Notes: a model not told the origin generated them from the letters alone. Shown: positions 1 through 14,396, counted from the stretch's first letter. The stretch: 64,000 nt of DNA from Varroa destructor (GCF_002443255.2 NW_019211459.1:275333-339332), one strand, 5' to 3'. Numbers and translations: made by a program.

Positions 1-3000
1 AGTGCGTTGTTTCTGGAAGTCGCCAGTAACTCTCGACTCGCTGACTTCGTAGCCGTTGTCGTCAATTTCATGGCTCCAGCAGCTGCCGACTACGCTCGTC
101 ATTACCAACATCAGCTGTCACGACTAGAGCTACTACGAAAGCTATGCCCATTGGAGGTCGTCCGGGGGTGGTGCTTTCTTGCGGCACGGATTCATCGTCT
201 ATCGGTTACACGCTTCACGGCAAATAAGCAGCCGTCTTGGTCCGCCTTCGCTCGCCTGACATTAGCGGCTGCGGTGGAGATGACTGTGAGCTACTGTTGC
301 CGCGACTTGTCTTGCTTGACGTGGCCATTGTAGGCACACGGAAGGTAGGCAGAACGAAATGCGACGGAAAATAAGAGACAAACAGATAGAGGCAGGGCGA
401 CGGGAGGAAGGTGCCGGAGCACAAATCCGATTTAGAAATGAACCAACAAAAGAAAGCTCCTTCTGGCCTTTTACCCGCTAGTAGACATATTCATGTCGGT
501 TCTAGACCTTTGGCTGCTGTTGGTGCATCGTCAATCCAATCAACATCGGCCCTAACGGTGCAACCAGCACGGCGAACTTACCGATTCTCGACTGTCAGTA
601 GAGCCAACGATAGCAACAGCAGCAGCAGCAACAAAAATACCCGTAGATAGACAAACACAGGAAGCCGTTGTGTATTGGTAAACGTATCCATGTGAGATCG
701 GTGCTCGATGCAGCGTGATGCCCACAGTGAGCTTGATATGTGTTCACTCACATTGTAGCTGATGTAGTAGGTTATTTCCGCAATGGAAAGTAGCTCTAAA
801 TACGTACATACGCCTTTAGCGTGTGTACGTTACCCTTCAAGAAGCGCTCCTCTGCCTTGAAGCAGCAGGTCATCTCAACGCTGAAACGCCAAAGTAGAAA
901 TATCCCTCTCAGCCTCCCTCTGTCGAGGACGTAACTAATCGATGACAGCAGTGTCGAGACAGATTGCTTTTACGGTGGCCAGGAAATATTAGCGCTCTGC
1001 GGGCAGTCGGCCACAAACTACTACCACTACCAGTATTTAGAAGAGGCTTCGGCCACCGAGCGACTGGCCAGTTAATCGCAGGCAGAGTGAAATGTTATAA
1101 GCGTTCTCAACCGTTTCGTAAGCTCGATGTACTATTATACATACAGATATGCTGCCTGGCAGGCGATTCACTCGTTCTCGTTCGCCCACACCTTGGCGAA
1201 TCTATTTCGTAGGCTTTGCCATAGCTTTACTTTTGTTCTTATTGAGGCAATTACTTCGCAGGTTCCGCATGTATAAAGGTTATTAGTGTGACAAGGCCCC
1301 AGCATAGCTCCTATCGCGGCACGATCGCACCAGACAGGAACTAGGCCGATTCAACTCAATCTAGGCATGTGAACGTGCGGAATTTGGCTCACATGCCGTT
1401 ATATTTTTGTCGTCTTTTCTTCATTGCCCTGCCCAGGGTTCCCCGTTTAATCTTCTTCTTATTAGGAGCGCAGCTTTATTATTATTATTATTGAATTTCA
1501 TTCAAATCGTTTTCTTCGAGATTCGACAATTTAGCCGACAATCGGTTTAAGCTAGAGTTCTACGAAAGTTAAGCGTTAGTAATAACAGCAGGTGGACGGA
1601 GATAACGTTGTCGTGTGGTAACTTTTTAAAGGGTTTTTCATCGTATCGCTCTGAACAGCACTTGCATATGGCTCACAAACCGCCTGAGCAGTCTGTCGTT
1701 CTAACAAACGTGAGTCGCTAATGATCAGTATCTCTACTGGGGTTCGAGAAGGGGATGGACAAGCTACAATGAGCGGCAATCAAACCCATGACATCTCTTG
1801 TCGTTAGCATTCTTCTTCTGTCCGCCTTTGTTTTGTGCGTCGAAAGACATAAGGAATGGGATATTTTTTAACATTATGGCGCATTGTAATCAAACACACC
1901 TTAAAAGTGTATATCTGCGAGCAAAGAACAGCTGAACGCATGAACGCTTTAACGTTAATGACCCGACTGTTATACTTTAGTTATTTAATGAAGGGCTTAT
2001 TTAGACTGCGGTGTATAGGCATCGCCAATAGAGTGCCGTGCATGTCGCTTGTGCTATGTTAGCTGCGTGCTGACCTCATATCCGCGCCAGAGAGTGTCAC
2101 GTCCTACTACGGACGAGGAAAGGAGGAGCTGCCAGGTTTCTATAGGTAGAACTAGGTGTTGTCGTTGGTGTTACCTTTAACACATGACGCTTATCACATC
2201 TTTGCTTCGGAATGAGCCGATATCAATCATCTGCTGTTTCTCTTACAGAGACGCATACGATGCATGCTACTTCTAGCTGGCCCTGCATCCGTAATGATTG
2301 CTACTCGTTAGGTACGGCTAGTAAAAATTCTCTTAAATATCGACTGTTTCTGACCATGTTGCCGAGCAAGTCATGGCCCGGCAAACCGGAGACCGGCCGT
2401 TCTTCGTTCTCAGTGTTTGTTAGTGACCGCCTATACTGATGATAATGATAGGGATAAAATTCGAATGCGGTGGCTAACAAAAATGGTGACTGTACTATTT
2501 GGGAACTTCGTATTTGAACTTTTCCTTTCTCTGCCTCTATCCACCATAGAATCGAGCTTTTCGTTGCCTATGCTAATATCGATAGAGGTCGGAATAGATC
2601 GATAACGGCATTAACAGCTATAGGAAGACCGTTGTCGAATGCTGCAGATTTTAGCCCTCCTGAGATAAGGTAAGTTCGACTTCTCTGAGTGGGCGCGCTA
2701 GAGTAGCGATTCCTGTTTCTGTGGCCTCTATACATGACGAACGCGTGTTCTACTCCGACGTGGAGCACAACAATCCAATAATCGTCAGCCAATGGGGACA
2801 GTCAGGTATTCGTTACCTACTATGCGCTTGACTTCAGTCGGCACACGTTGGGAATCGCTCCCAGCAGTATCAAAGGGTCGACGTCGGACTCGACCCGCTC
2901 GACAGCCTCTGGGCGGTAGCAGCTGGAGCACATTTTCTCTCGAAATCCTGAGCTTTTGAATCACTTTCGTCCTTTCGTTCGCTTCTATACTTTTGCTCGA

Positions 3001-5179
3001 TTTGTTCTGTTGAGTGCGCGTGCGCCTGTGCATCTATGTGTACACGAGAGACGATGACTGGCTGGCTGCTTCATCGAACCGCCCTGTCGCGCTGCAACCT
3101 TCCTTCGCGGGTGCCTGTAGAATTGTTCCCGTACGAACTGAGCTGAACTGTGCCAAGTAGGCCGTGACACTGATGAGCCTATTCCGTTTGTAGAGCGTCA
3201 CTAGTTTCACTCGAACGTTTCGGAGCAGACCTCAGCAGACAAACCGAACTTCAGCAGCGTTATCGGCGTCCCTTGTGAGAGAAAGAGAAAACGAGCATCT
3301 GCAGAGCAACGAGCTGGCCGACGGTACGACGAGTGAGCAAACAATAGTACCCTTTAAAAAAAGCAGATAAAAGCTTACCGAGCAACAATCGCCGTGCAGC
3401 ATAGACGCGAGTGGGCATCCCTATAGGACACTGTGTCCATCGTGCTGCTAAAAGCTCTATGACACAACGAGAGAGAAGCTGCTGATTGTAGTAACAAGCA
3501 ACAGAATCAATGGGCGTAAAACGCTGAGGGCTGTTTTACAATTTTTGCTCTCACAGACCGTAGATACGCGCCGCCCCTTAGTACAGGCAGGGGCTAAACG
3601 AGTACGTGCACCGTATAATCTAGTGCATTTAGATCACTAGCTTAGGAAACGATAGGCACGCTATTCAGTTAAGCCTTTCATTTAGACCGGCCCTATATTT
3701 AGAACGGTGATTCTGTTAGGCAGAACAGAACTAGTAGTGGAATAGTTAGGTATGAGACGGCCCTTCCAGGTGACTCATTCTATTACGAGTCTACTTATAA
3801 AACAGGTACAATCCTACCCAGATGGTAAACCCAGATGAGAATATCGCCTCGTGGTAATCTGAGGCGATACGTCACCTTGTCAAATAGCCGAGTCCATGTT
3901 CGGTTTCCTTATATGTGATGTTTGGCTGTTTTTATCCTATCTTTTGTATGAACCATGTACATAGATAAGTCACTATAGGACGAGGCTTCATTGGCTAAGA
4001 AGTAAATATACATCAAATAGGCAGTACTAAATGCTCGTAGCTTATTAAATTAACAATCACGTTAAGATGTTATAGATCTTGTGATGCCCTCGTTTTTAAA
4101 AGAACAGGTGCACCACTTATAAACATGCAGCTGGGGATGATTTTTATAGGACGACCAAAAACATCTGTTAACATCGCGTTGGCTGTGAACACACGATGCA
4201 AACCAGTTATTTTCCTTTTCTGACGAGTACCTCACTGGCGGGTACCGTTACCTTTTGATTATTCGCCACCTCTCGTCGAGCACCGTTTTTCCCTAATTTC
4301 ATATGTTGAAGGATTACAATAACGCCGAAGATACTCACCGGTGACCAGTAGATTTCGCACAAAATAACGGCCTGATATGCTTACAAATGGTCATATTTAT
4401 GCCCTATGTGCCTTACACGGTTTTTCTATCCCTAAAATAGAAAGCAGTCAACGGACCATGATGTATCTGCGGGACCGAGTGATATTGATATAGGGTAATG
4501 ATGCCACCGCTGCGGTCGGTGATCATTGCAGAAACGCATAAACTGTTGTGTTCGAAGCCGACACAAGCCCGTATTGAGGACATCGAGAGTTTAGATTTTA
4601 TTATTAACTAGAGATTATATATATATACACGTGATGTCTTCAGTCAGTCGATTGTGGCCTATATCCGCGATTGCAGTAGTGACGGCTGACACATAACCGA
4701 AGCGATACCGAAGCGTAGTTACGAATAGAAACATTGACATTTTTTTTATCTACAGACGCATAGATGTACATTGGTCTCACATTTGCCTATAAATATCATC
4801 TATATGCTCTCGCATTTGTTGCCTCAACACACACTTCTAGCGCTGACAACGGTCTCCAATCGGTGTCCGAATCGTCGCTAAATAGTCGCTGACGATGTAA
4901 TATAAAATGTCCGCTCTGTAGTAGCGGCCAAGACATAAAATGTTCATAGGAGAAAGTTAATTGCTTAAAAGGAAGCTATTGAATGGCGGTTTCGAGTTGG
5001 AGCCACGATTAGAGCAAATTGAGTCGATTTTCATTGTTTCTGTTGGGAAATTGACTCGTACGTTCAATTTAACATGAATCTGTTAGATAAACAACAGAGA
5101 CAACAAATTCTACATACACTATTTAGTTCTACTGGCAAGTTCCCTAGATCCCCTTGATCTATCGTCTAGATGCTATACG
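1..5179. other. Unassigned sequence, no recognised gene
   Basis: No frame here resembles a protein I recognise. The first 420 bases and the 2.7-3.3 kb stretch are relatively GC-rich with short overlapping frames on both strands, which is typical of non-coding or UTR sequence. A 52-base open segment at 2618-2669 has a CAG acceptor and a good GTAAGT donor and could be a small exon, but its polypyrimidine tract is poor. Short TTA and TA runs occur near 1480 and 4617. The remainder is unique-looking AT-rich DNA. Confidence 0.5.
2618..2669 (+). CDS. Candidate 52-base internal exon
   Basis: The segment lies between ...TTAACAG and GTAAGT. One frame is open, with two leftover bases at each end, and reads IGRPLSNAADFSPPEI. 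The other two frames contain stops. There is no neighbouring exon I can link it to, and the acceptor lacks a pyrimidine tract, so it may be chance. I cannot assign a product. Confidence 0.12.
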
Positions 5180-5181
5180 TA

Positions 5182-6158
5182 TTAGGCTGGCAAAAAGGTT
5201 GAAGCAAATATTTGCTATAATATGGGCCGTTTCGAGCCAGTACCTTCCTGGTGAAACCACAACTGTGGTTTTCAGCGAAGAGTTGGGCATCCATTCGTCG
5301 AACTTAAATCAGCTCCATTGAGCAAGTTCTGTCCAGGCAGAAATAGATGTCGGACTGAAATTCGGGCTACACAACAGATGTCGCCAAACATTCCATTAAG
5401 TCCTCTCAATTTTTCAACAAGATTCGGTATTGTCATGTTGAAAGGCGACGCCTTTCTTGTTTTTGTTTTCAATGGCTCGTTGTAATTTTGTCAGCTGTTG
5501 CTAGGAGCGGCCGGAATCAATCGTTTTGTCAGGCGGTAGCAACGCCCCATCGTGCACGACTTCAGGCAAACCTGTAGCATCAGCTTCTTTCACTCCACAG
5601 ATTATGAAGCTTTTCTTCGTTTTGGTCATGATATTTTCCATACATTATTGTTCTATGTGACTCACTTTTTATCACCCGTAATCAGCCTGTTTAAAAATGA
5701 TACGACATCGTTGTGTTTCTGTGAGGTTTCGCAGATCGAATTATGATCGGCTGTTATGATTTTCTTACGGGTGTAACACCCAAATGCCGCACTTCTTTTT
5801 GTAGACAGCTTTCTTTCAAATAATTGAAAACTATTTGCTAGCGTACGTTTTGTTTCCCGACGATGTCGTAACTACCCACGTAGCTGGGTTTGTTCAATCT
5901 TCGTAACAATTTCATAGACGCTTTTTGGAATTGGTCAACCATTACGTTTCACGTGAAAATTTCTAGAATAAAAATGACAGAATCATCGTTTCGGCCGGCG
6001 TTTTGATGGTGCATCCTGACGATAAACAGCACACGCAAGCTTTCTTTATGGGTCTGGGCAGAGTTTGTACCTGTATCGTAATAAAACAGAAATATCTCAT
6101 TTTCAAGACGGCGCTCTAATTTATCCCTGAATAAAGACATTTCAATAAGGGTTAGCAC
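5182..6158 (-). mobile_element. Degenerate mariner-like element
   Basis: The plus-strand left edge reads TTAGGCTGGCAAAAAGG directly after a TA dinucleotide, the form expected of a mariner terminal inverted repeat next to its TA target site. Minus-strand translation inward of it gives recognisable mariner transposase pieces (see the pseudogene entry). The opposite inverted repeat was not found, so that end is set at the last transposase-like residue and is approximate. Many stops and frameshifts show that this is an old, inactive copy. Confidence 0.6.
5540..6139 (-). pseudogene. Mariner transposase remnant
   Basis: The N-terminal helix-turn-helix part is suggested near 6139-5960 by a segment reading FYYDTGTNSAQTH, which resembles the mariner start 'TG.NAAETHR'. 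Nearer the left edge, RLITGDKK is followed by a TGA and a TAG where W and Y stand in the family block containing the second catalytic aspartate (TGDEKW..Y.N). A further TGA replaces W in the following S-W-P-K block. Stops at W codons and shifts of frame mark it as a dead copy. The C-terminal DNARPH block is not recognisable, so the element is also deleted internally. Confidence 0.6.
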
Positions 6159-9100
6159 ATCTATTGCTATTAAATATCAGCTTTCAAACGGTACCTTCGT
6201 CGATCCGATTCAGTTACTTGAGCTGCGTGACTTTGATGTCATCCGGGTGGAAAAAGCATCGAATGCCCGGGCAGGTTGGATACGGTGCCAAAAGTGGGCT
6301 ATTTATCCATCTTACGGACCTCAGCCTTACACTAGAGAGCGGCAAGATAAATTTCTGATTTTGTTCTTTGCCTAGAGGCGTTGTATGACGCAGCAACACG
6401 TTACTCTAATTCGTACCGTAGTTTTCCTTTACTGTATATCGTCACCATTATCGTTGAAGGGTCGAAGGGGTTGTATTCCACCACGACTAGCTGGCTGTCC
6501 TACCCGGCCGATGTTGTTCAATGATCATTGCGGTTGCGACCTATCAAATATAGTATGGAGATTTCCAGTGGGAGAACATCGGCAGTCAATGCAATACATC
6601 CAAGGAGTTTGACTAAAAGACGTATTTATCGAGCGCAACGACTTTCAAAAATGGCGATGATGTCATCGATTGAAATACCAAACGATCGTTTAGCACACAA
6701 TCCGAACATTTCTAATCCTTTCAACAATTATTTTATCCTCCTTTTTATCGATAACTTATTTGCCTAATGTACAAGTTTGGGGTACACGATAATCTGTAAA
6801 GTCTCGAAAAGCAATTGCAACATCATATTACTAAGATCTGACAAAATTCCCTTGAGTCTGGGAAAAAAACTGAAGGAACAGTATCGGAAACGTAAGTTGA
6901 ATAACGGGGATCAACCAACTTCAACTTTGTCTCTTGCGACCCCATCTCGCCCATTTTACATAAAGCGATTCAGCGACTAACTTCGCTGATCTTAAGCTGT
7001 CATACTAGCAAAATAAATTAATCCGTCGTGAACGAACGAGTTAGCTAAATAGAGCTTATTATCGCTCTGAACTTTAGGCACCGCCATCGATAACCGATTC
7101 TTTTCTTGGCAGCATTATCAATATGGCCATCTGTGCACTTTGTTGGATTACCCGTTTTACAAGCCGGTAAAATCTGTAGTTGCTGTACTTGCAGAAACCT
7201 GTAGCACGATTGAAGGTGTTGCCTTGAACCACAACTGAGAGCCTAAATCCACTTTAGGACAACGAGTGTAAAGATAGGATCAGATTTTAGATAATAGAAC
7301 TGGACAGAATGTCTGCCTCGATTGAATCGTGTATTCGGTTGATTGTTTTTCTTCTCTGAGCAGCTACTGATGCAAAAATTATAGTCAGTCAGTGAAGCGT
7401 CAATGCCAAGGTGTTACGGTACATCAAAAAAATACGCTTACCACAGTTCAAAGTGCTGCCTGAAACTCTTACAAAACGACTCATATAACTTTTTCTCAGC
7501 AACTTTTTGGCGTGTCGACCAAACTGCGTTCTCCTAACCGATAGGCAACACCGTCCCGTAGTACTTCAAGGCTTCGTGTTCATCGGTAACTATCTAGTAA
7601 ATCTCAAACAGCTCGAATACAAAGTACTACACTGCAATGAAGACCGTTTAATGACCGAAGACAGCATACGACACCGGTAAAGGCAAATCTTTCGTAACGT
7701 TCTCCGAACGACCATTGTTGATCAGCTCAATACTTGTGTACAGCACAACTCGACCATATGGCAGGCCGGTGTGTTTAAAGCGGCAGCACCGGAACTCAAA
7801 CTGGTAGGTAGGCGATTTCGCCTATTTGGAAGAAGCTAGTTCTTTCTTGGTCCATGCAGTCTATTTAATTGTTTGTGATTTACGACAATAAATTCTATCT
7901 ATAGTTTAAAACGATCGTCTGCACACGAACAACATATCATTGTGTCCGTTTAGCCTATCTGGCGTAGAAATAAAACAACGAACTTTAATAATCCAAAATA
8001 AAACCTCACAATAACCGACGATGGAAAGCTTACCGTTGATGCATCGCATACACGCCCATATGTTCCATTATGATGGATTCAGAAGAGCTGGCTTTAGAAA
8101 AGTCAGCTGAAAAACTATTTCGGCGCGATTTTCGCTTACCGTAATTGGTTAGGAACTAAGAAACAAAAGAATTTGTCAAATGTTATGTTAATTTCAGCAT
8201 GTAGATAATTAAGCAGACACACACCAAAAGAAAATTGTATAGCAAAGGTCCCTCAGTCTGTTGATGCGCCCTCATTCCTCGGTCAGCCCTCTACTTATAT
8301 ATGTTGCTACCGTTGACGGTGTCGGCGTAGGTTGGTCCTCCCGGATGGCTGCTGTTACAAATAGTTAGCTTCTGCTATTTTACTGCCGATCTTAGCTTTT
8401 TTAATGGTCATCGCCACGACGACTAAAGCTTCACTCGGTTCTTCTTCAGGCTTTCGCTGTGATGAGGCTGATGAATCCTCATGAATCTCCTCAATACATG
8501 CACTAACAACGACGACGACGACGACTCAGTAAATAACAGCAAAAACTAACTGCGAAGCGCCACAGTGCCCGTCTTTCCCTATGTATATGCGCTTCATTCT
8601 AACGTCGTTACCAGTGAAGCCGCCTCGGCTACTCAGTGCGTGACAACCATGCGAAGCCATTAAGTATAAAGTCGACAACACTCTTGACCGACTCAATTTA
8701 ACTGCTCCGAAACACCAGCGCCGGACTCAACGATCCTCCAGTTCCATCTGGATTAACTCGAGACAAAAAGTCCACCGATGGGGCATATTCCATTGGTATA
8801 TCGATAGAACGACACTGCTTGCTCTACCATAACCTGACGCTTAACACGTACTCGTGTATTTCACCGCTTTTGCGTTGCGTTATACCAGTCGCTGCTGCGA
8901 TTAATGTTAAGCTGACTGTCATTAGATCTGGCAGCCAGTGAGCTGGCGTGCTGTGTCGATGCTGCGTGCTGTTGTTACATCGTCGTTGCTGTGATATTGT
9001 TCATAGTTATTTTAGATTTGCTGCGCACCCTCGCTACTTCCTGCGGCCGTTCCGCTGTAGCTACCGTTGCTGCTGGTCGGTGAGCTCTGATGCGTGCACG

Positions 9101-10314
9101 GGCAGACAGGCAGCCATTGAGAACGCAGAAATAGGACAACAACGGAGAAGCACAATTTCGTTGCTCGCCACCGCGGTGTTCCTTTGTGCGTGTCACTGGT
9201 ACATGTCGAATGTTGGGTACCCAAAAAAAAAAAGTAGCTGAATTGAAAAATCATTGAGTTTCGTGTGGCGTACTGAGCAACCGGTTACGAATATAACTTC
9301 AGCGACATAAGCCGATGACTAGTTCGTAACTCTCAATTATATGCATAATGTAACAGCATTCTTCGAACGAAATGGTTCGAGCACAGCCTGAAAACCGCAA
9401 TTGAAATGGCGGAAACGCATATAAAGACGAATTATATCGGGATTTCGGCAAGCCAGTTGACACGGTCCAACCCGCATTGTACTACGATAGGAATTGGGAT
9501 ATGTCCTAGCTGAAAAACGGACAACGGCTTCATTTGACATTCTCTAGCATATATGAGAATACTAAATATTCAATACTGTACTTCATTTATGTTTTGTTGT
9601 ACGCGCTATTGAGTTAGTAGGTGAAGATATCACCTTGGGGTAGGCAGATGGATAGGGGTAGGTAAAATAGATAGGTATTGGGTTGACTCACGAGCATCTT
9701 AAGCGCTTTCTAAGTGAAGTCCGGCGTACTGATCAATCGAAAATGTCGCATTTGAACTCAAGAACAAGAACGAACGAAAGAATTATCATGAAATCATCTT
9801 GAAGCTTTTATCGAATCCGTGAAGTTAGCTACTTCACATATCACTTATCAGGCTAACAGTTTACACGAAAAAACTGAAGTAAAAAAAAAAACTAATATCA
9901 AATATTATAGTAAAGGCGCGGGTTTAAAATTTCAAGGGCTCAATTTAAGTAAACAACTACCGTAGGCGGTTCAAGGTGTTTATATTTCTCAGCTAGATAA
10001 TAAATGAAACTTTTTGCCTCTTTCCATAACTAAGGCATCGTATTTTTAATTTTTATAAATTTACGCTTGGTATTGGTTGGCAGCATTAACGAAAAATCTC
10101 TAATTTTCTGTCCGTAGCGATGTGTTCCATACTACTACCTTGTATTTCGTCGTTCTTATTTTTGAACTAATGGCCACAACCTGGTTGCAGGCGGACCTTC
10201 GACGACGAAAAGCGGTGACAACGTTAGATGCCACAACAAAGATCTCTATCTCTATTCGAGCTGTCCGAGATGAAGATCTGCGTTAAGTTTGCTGGTCTCC
10301 TGGCCGACAGCCTT

Positions 10315-10316
<2 letters not shown>
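6159..10316. other. Unassigned sequence, no recognised gene
   Basis: Only short frames with no recognisable domains are present. The 8.4-9.2 kb part is GC-richer, with a run of GAC repeats near 8511-8524, and has overlapping frames on both strands, so it could be UTR or promoter sequence. Around 7.0-7.8 kb there is no frame longer than 60 codons. I cannot say whether this is intergenic or intronic. Confidence 0.45.

Positions 10317-10352
<36 letters not shown>
10317..10352. repeat. CA microsatellite
   Basis: A nearly uninterrupted run of CA dinucleotides. The short frame that reads through it (a TH-repeat peptide) is a repeat artefact. Confidence 0.95.
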
Positions 10353-10354
<2 letters not shown>

Positions 10355-11417
10355 GAACAGTAGGATCCCTTAGAAACAATATTGATGGCCTAAAAATTGG
10401 AGTAATATAAAACTGAAGCCTGCGAAGGCAAAATCTCAGGTGTCTAGTAACTTCACGCTACATCGGTTTTTGCTCTCTTTGTTTAAAAAAAAAAAAACTT
10501 CGAGACAACGAATTCGTTTCCAGCCACTACAGTCTATGGAGACGAAAGGCAAATTATACATTCGATAAGTGTTATCTGATCTAAAGCAGACGAGACACCG
10601 TTGGCAGTATGAAAATATTTTATTGGCGACATGGTGATCGGTATCAGCTATATGGAATTTAACAGAATAGGCATATAACTCTTTATTTTAATAACAGAAA
10701 ATTCAAAACAAACATCTACAGGGCCCGAACTGCCGCAGACTGTTTAGACTACGTCAATAACGTGATCTGTAGTATGTGCTGGCAGAATCAATCAAAATAA
10801 ACCTGCGCTTAACACGTACGTTTGAAATAATGAAATTTGCTACCGATGTATTACCTACATTTGCGTATCGTATAGTAGTACGCGATGATGCGAATCGGGT
10901 TTTTGCTATTGGTCATAATGTCTGTGTACGAAGAAAGCGAAAAACGGGTTACTCGTAATGGTTGCTGGGCTATGGTGGCACTAGAGTTGTTACAACATAA
11001 TGTGGCCGATAAGAACGTAAAGGAAAATCAAATACAGATGGAATTGTATCCGGCACCGACATGTCGAATGTAACAATGTTACAATCGTGAGCTTTATGGC
11101 AAGGAACTTTACCTATCTTTCTGCGAGGTCGTCCCTCAGACACAAGCCGCCGCCAGAGCTATCCGTTTAAAACGTGAGTACTAGGATAACTCAAGCTAAG
11201 CACACCAATACACGAGACGCCACCTCATCGGACCAGCGTTACGTCGCAGACGAGTTATGCGAGGCGCAGGTCGCTTTAAAAGAGAGAAATAACTCCGCGA
11301 TCCTACCATTGTTCCGTGATAGTGCCAATATTTTACGTACGGACAAAAAAGCGTGTTAGTTACTTCTAGAAGAGTAACACCTTTATTGCTCGTGCCGTTA
11401 TAGCACGCAATAAACGT

Positions 11418-11462
<45 letters not shown>
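11418..11462. repeat. Compound CA/TA microsatellite
   Basis: About sixteen CA units pass directly into six TA units. The minus-strand CV-rich frame across it is a repeat artefact. Confidence 0.95.
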
Positions 11463-11463
<1 letters not shown>

Positions 11464-12933
11464 TCGGCTGTACGACGCAGATAACGAACGAATGAATTGA
11501 GCTCGCGCTGTAGTTACTCTGATGGTGAAACGACCGAGTCTGAATTTATTCGGAGGGAAAAGGATCGATAACAAAAATCAAAGCAAAAAGGTCATTGCTG
11601 TGGACGAGTTTTAGGCAGAGAACTTTACGAACTGTGCCTCCAGTTGTTAGAAATACAACATTTTTTCTTTGGTCTTACTATGCTATGGCCTTACTGGTAG
11701 AATAAGCAGTGTAGGCTAACCTTCTAATGAGGCTCTTTTCGTGAGAGAAGGCAACACTGCTTTTGGGGGCAACAGCTTGGCCTGCCGGTCAGCGTCAGTC
11801 GCTATCAGAAGCGATGAGATAATCGTTTTTAACTCCGCCATCTCGATCCAGATCAGATTAAACCTCGTAGGCAAGACAGTGGCAAACGTATTTATCGATA
11901 TATGAAAACATATAACAGAGCGGCCAAGTGCTTGATAGCAAGAGCTTTCAGAACATTTCTGTATAATAAACCTATATGCATGTACAGTCCATATCCTCGA
12001 GTATACCTATCTCGTCAATAGCTTAGGTAAGATAATTATGATGGCGTAGCATGCCACCCAGTTCTGAAACGGTAACGTTCTATCAGTGCTTGAACGTCGG
12101 CCGTCGACAATACAATATTCTGGTTTGTTAGTAAACCTGTTGTTACCACTCTGACTCGGTTGTTCCCAAATGTGCACGTACAAAAAAGGGGCACAAGTAC
12201 CTGTATGTCGCTCCTCTGCAGGCCGATACCTGTTTTCACATTCATTCGGATGATCGTACGCCCGATAACTGGACTCGCCTCAAAAGACGGCGATTTATTC
12301 CCGCATGGGAATTCTTCTAGCTGGCGGATAAAATCTGTCGCTTTTCATCCGAAGAAAAATGCGGTCCTTAGTAACTTCCCTGCACATATTATATATTATG
12401 GATAGTGCCTATCCGGAGCGTTTGATCTTAATAGGATCAATGCGATAAGTTACTGTTTGTTCAAGCCGTAATAAGAGAAGGCAAACCAAACTGCCAGCTT
12501 TAGAAGACGCGCTCCCCGTTTCAGAGCTGAAACGAAACTGATGATGCTGAATATTTAAAGCAGTATAGCCCTGCGTTTTGTGAAAGTTGTACAGACAATA
12601 CGTTTGGGTTGAACCAAGACATTATACTATCTATGTTTGTTCTTTTTTTTCCGGCTTGTAAAGTTAGTAGTAACACTAGGTTTCCCGTTTAGAATACAGG
12701 TGGACTCACCTCAACGAAGGAATTGCACATGTCTATATTTAATACACAACGATATCGCTGTACTTTCAGCTGTGAAGCCATTTTGTTATAAATTCAATTG
12801 CATTTTCTACAGGTGAGGCCAAAGCAGCGCTTTTTTTTCATAATTTTAACAAAGATCAGCTTTTATCGAATATATTCCCGCGGGACGAACTCCTCTACCA
12901 AAGTTGTTTTTTGCCCGAAATTAACGGCGAATT
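11463..12933. other. Unassigned sequence
   Basis: Two overlapping short frames of about 70-80 codons lie near 12.04-12.41 kb on opposite strands, with no recognisable domain. I see no other structure. Confidence 0.4.
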
Positions 12934-13176
12934 TTATCGCAAATATTCTGTGCGGCTCCTGAAAAATCCGAGAAATTCTTCTGTAGAGTATTCCGAACAA
13001 TCATCAATAGGATTTAAATCTAAAAGGCTCGAAAACCCATCGAACGGCCGTTTTGGATTTGTCTTGACTTGTTTTTGTAACCAAGTACCGGACCGGTTGT
13101 TTTGAAGGGCAGGGTTTCGATGTGAGAGTTGTCTAGATAGGGTTACACGGTTAATCTTTCTAGGATTTTTTTGCAC
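12934..13176 (-). pseudogene. Tc1-like transposase C-terminal remnant
   Basis: The minus-strand frame of about 80 residues contains TWLQKQVKTNPKRPFDG followed by SSLLDLNPIDD. This lines up with the Tc1-family block in which a W-L-x(n)-V helix precedes 'WPSQSPDLNPIENLW', the segment just before the third catalytic acidic residue. The leading W-P is altered (FDGF), and the family E-N-L-W after DLNPI is changed to D-D-C. No upstream catalytic blocks or inverted repeats were found. It is probably a short decayed fragment. The overlapping plus-strand frame is its shadow. Confidence 0.45.
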
Positions 13177-14372
13177 CTTTTGTTCTCGTTAAGCATTTTT
13201 GGGTCTTTGGCTTGCTATCGGGCCAAAAGTATACTCCGCTGGTGTTTTTTGTATGTATTTTGATATCGCTAGAATTATTAAGATATATTTTAAAATAGTC
13301 AACTGACTGTGCTAGTTCCTGGACTGGAACTATGATCGCAGTGAAGGATAGTTATATAGAACAAACATGACAGTTAGAAATAGCACGTAACAGACGTTGT
13401 TCAGAACGCTATAAATAGAAAAAAAGATCAGATTAAGATGCCGCACTATGTGCGCTCCATATACACACATGCTGGAAGGATTAGATTATGTCACACTAGT
13501 TAATATGTATGTATATTTAATATTTAAATAGCAAAATAATTTATGTAAAATTCATTTATCCTTCTACCGTGGATATTCGAAATTGTTACCGTTCTGATCA
13601 GCAGACGAGTGATAACTGGGGACTATCAATCCAAAAACCTCAACAAACATTTCATTTGGTCATATACTTTAATTGCGTGTTTAAATTTCTCTCTTTGTCG
13701 TTGCCGTCGGGGCATAGACGTTACATTCCCCCACAAAATTAGCGTCAGCTGTCGAAAACGAACGAAATATTCTGCAGGACTTCTTCCTGCAACCATCGGT
13801 GTTTTCTATAGAATTTGCTCTTATATCACATGATACGCGATGGCACACAGGTGCTCTGTCCTGTTTTAAATAAAAGTCGCAATATTTGCCAAGATCCTCC
13901 CGAATGCGTGGGAAAATAGAATCTTTATAGGAAAATAGTAATTGGCATCAGTCAATATGCTATCGACAAGAGGAGTCGAGAGGCCGCAAGTAAACCGTTC
14001 TTGCGTAACATATGGATTTATATAGTAGCCTAGTAGATATAATTGTCTCGATTATTTGTGCTATGAAATTTGCCAAGAATCGTCCTGGATAATTGTGCGT
14101 TTCGTCCATATTTTTCCACGTGAAATTGTTTCATCAGCTTCGAATCGCCGTCATCGATAGAAGGTACTATTCAAAAACGTTGGCGGCATCCCTTGGAGCC
14201 CCTTCATTTGTATTGTTCTATATATCGACATACACACACGCCAGGAATTAGCGTTGTACTCAATGGCGTCCTTGTTTAATTGGGTTTGTGATGATAAATA
14301 AATCACTACTACTGCAACAGCTCGTCGAAAGTACCAGCGGGGGAGCAGAGCCCGAGCGCTTTAGCACAACAC

Positions 14373-14396
14373 CGAAACGCTTCTGTTAGCGTTTCG
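14373..14396. repeat. Short perfect inverted repeat
   Basis: Nine-base arms, CGAAACGCT and AGCGTTTCG, flank a six-base loop. No surrounding gene explains it, and it could be chance. Confidence 0.6.
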
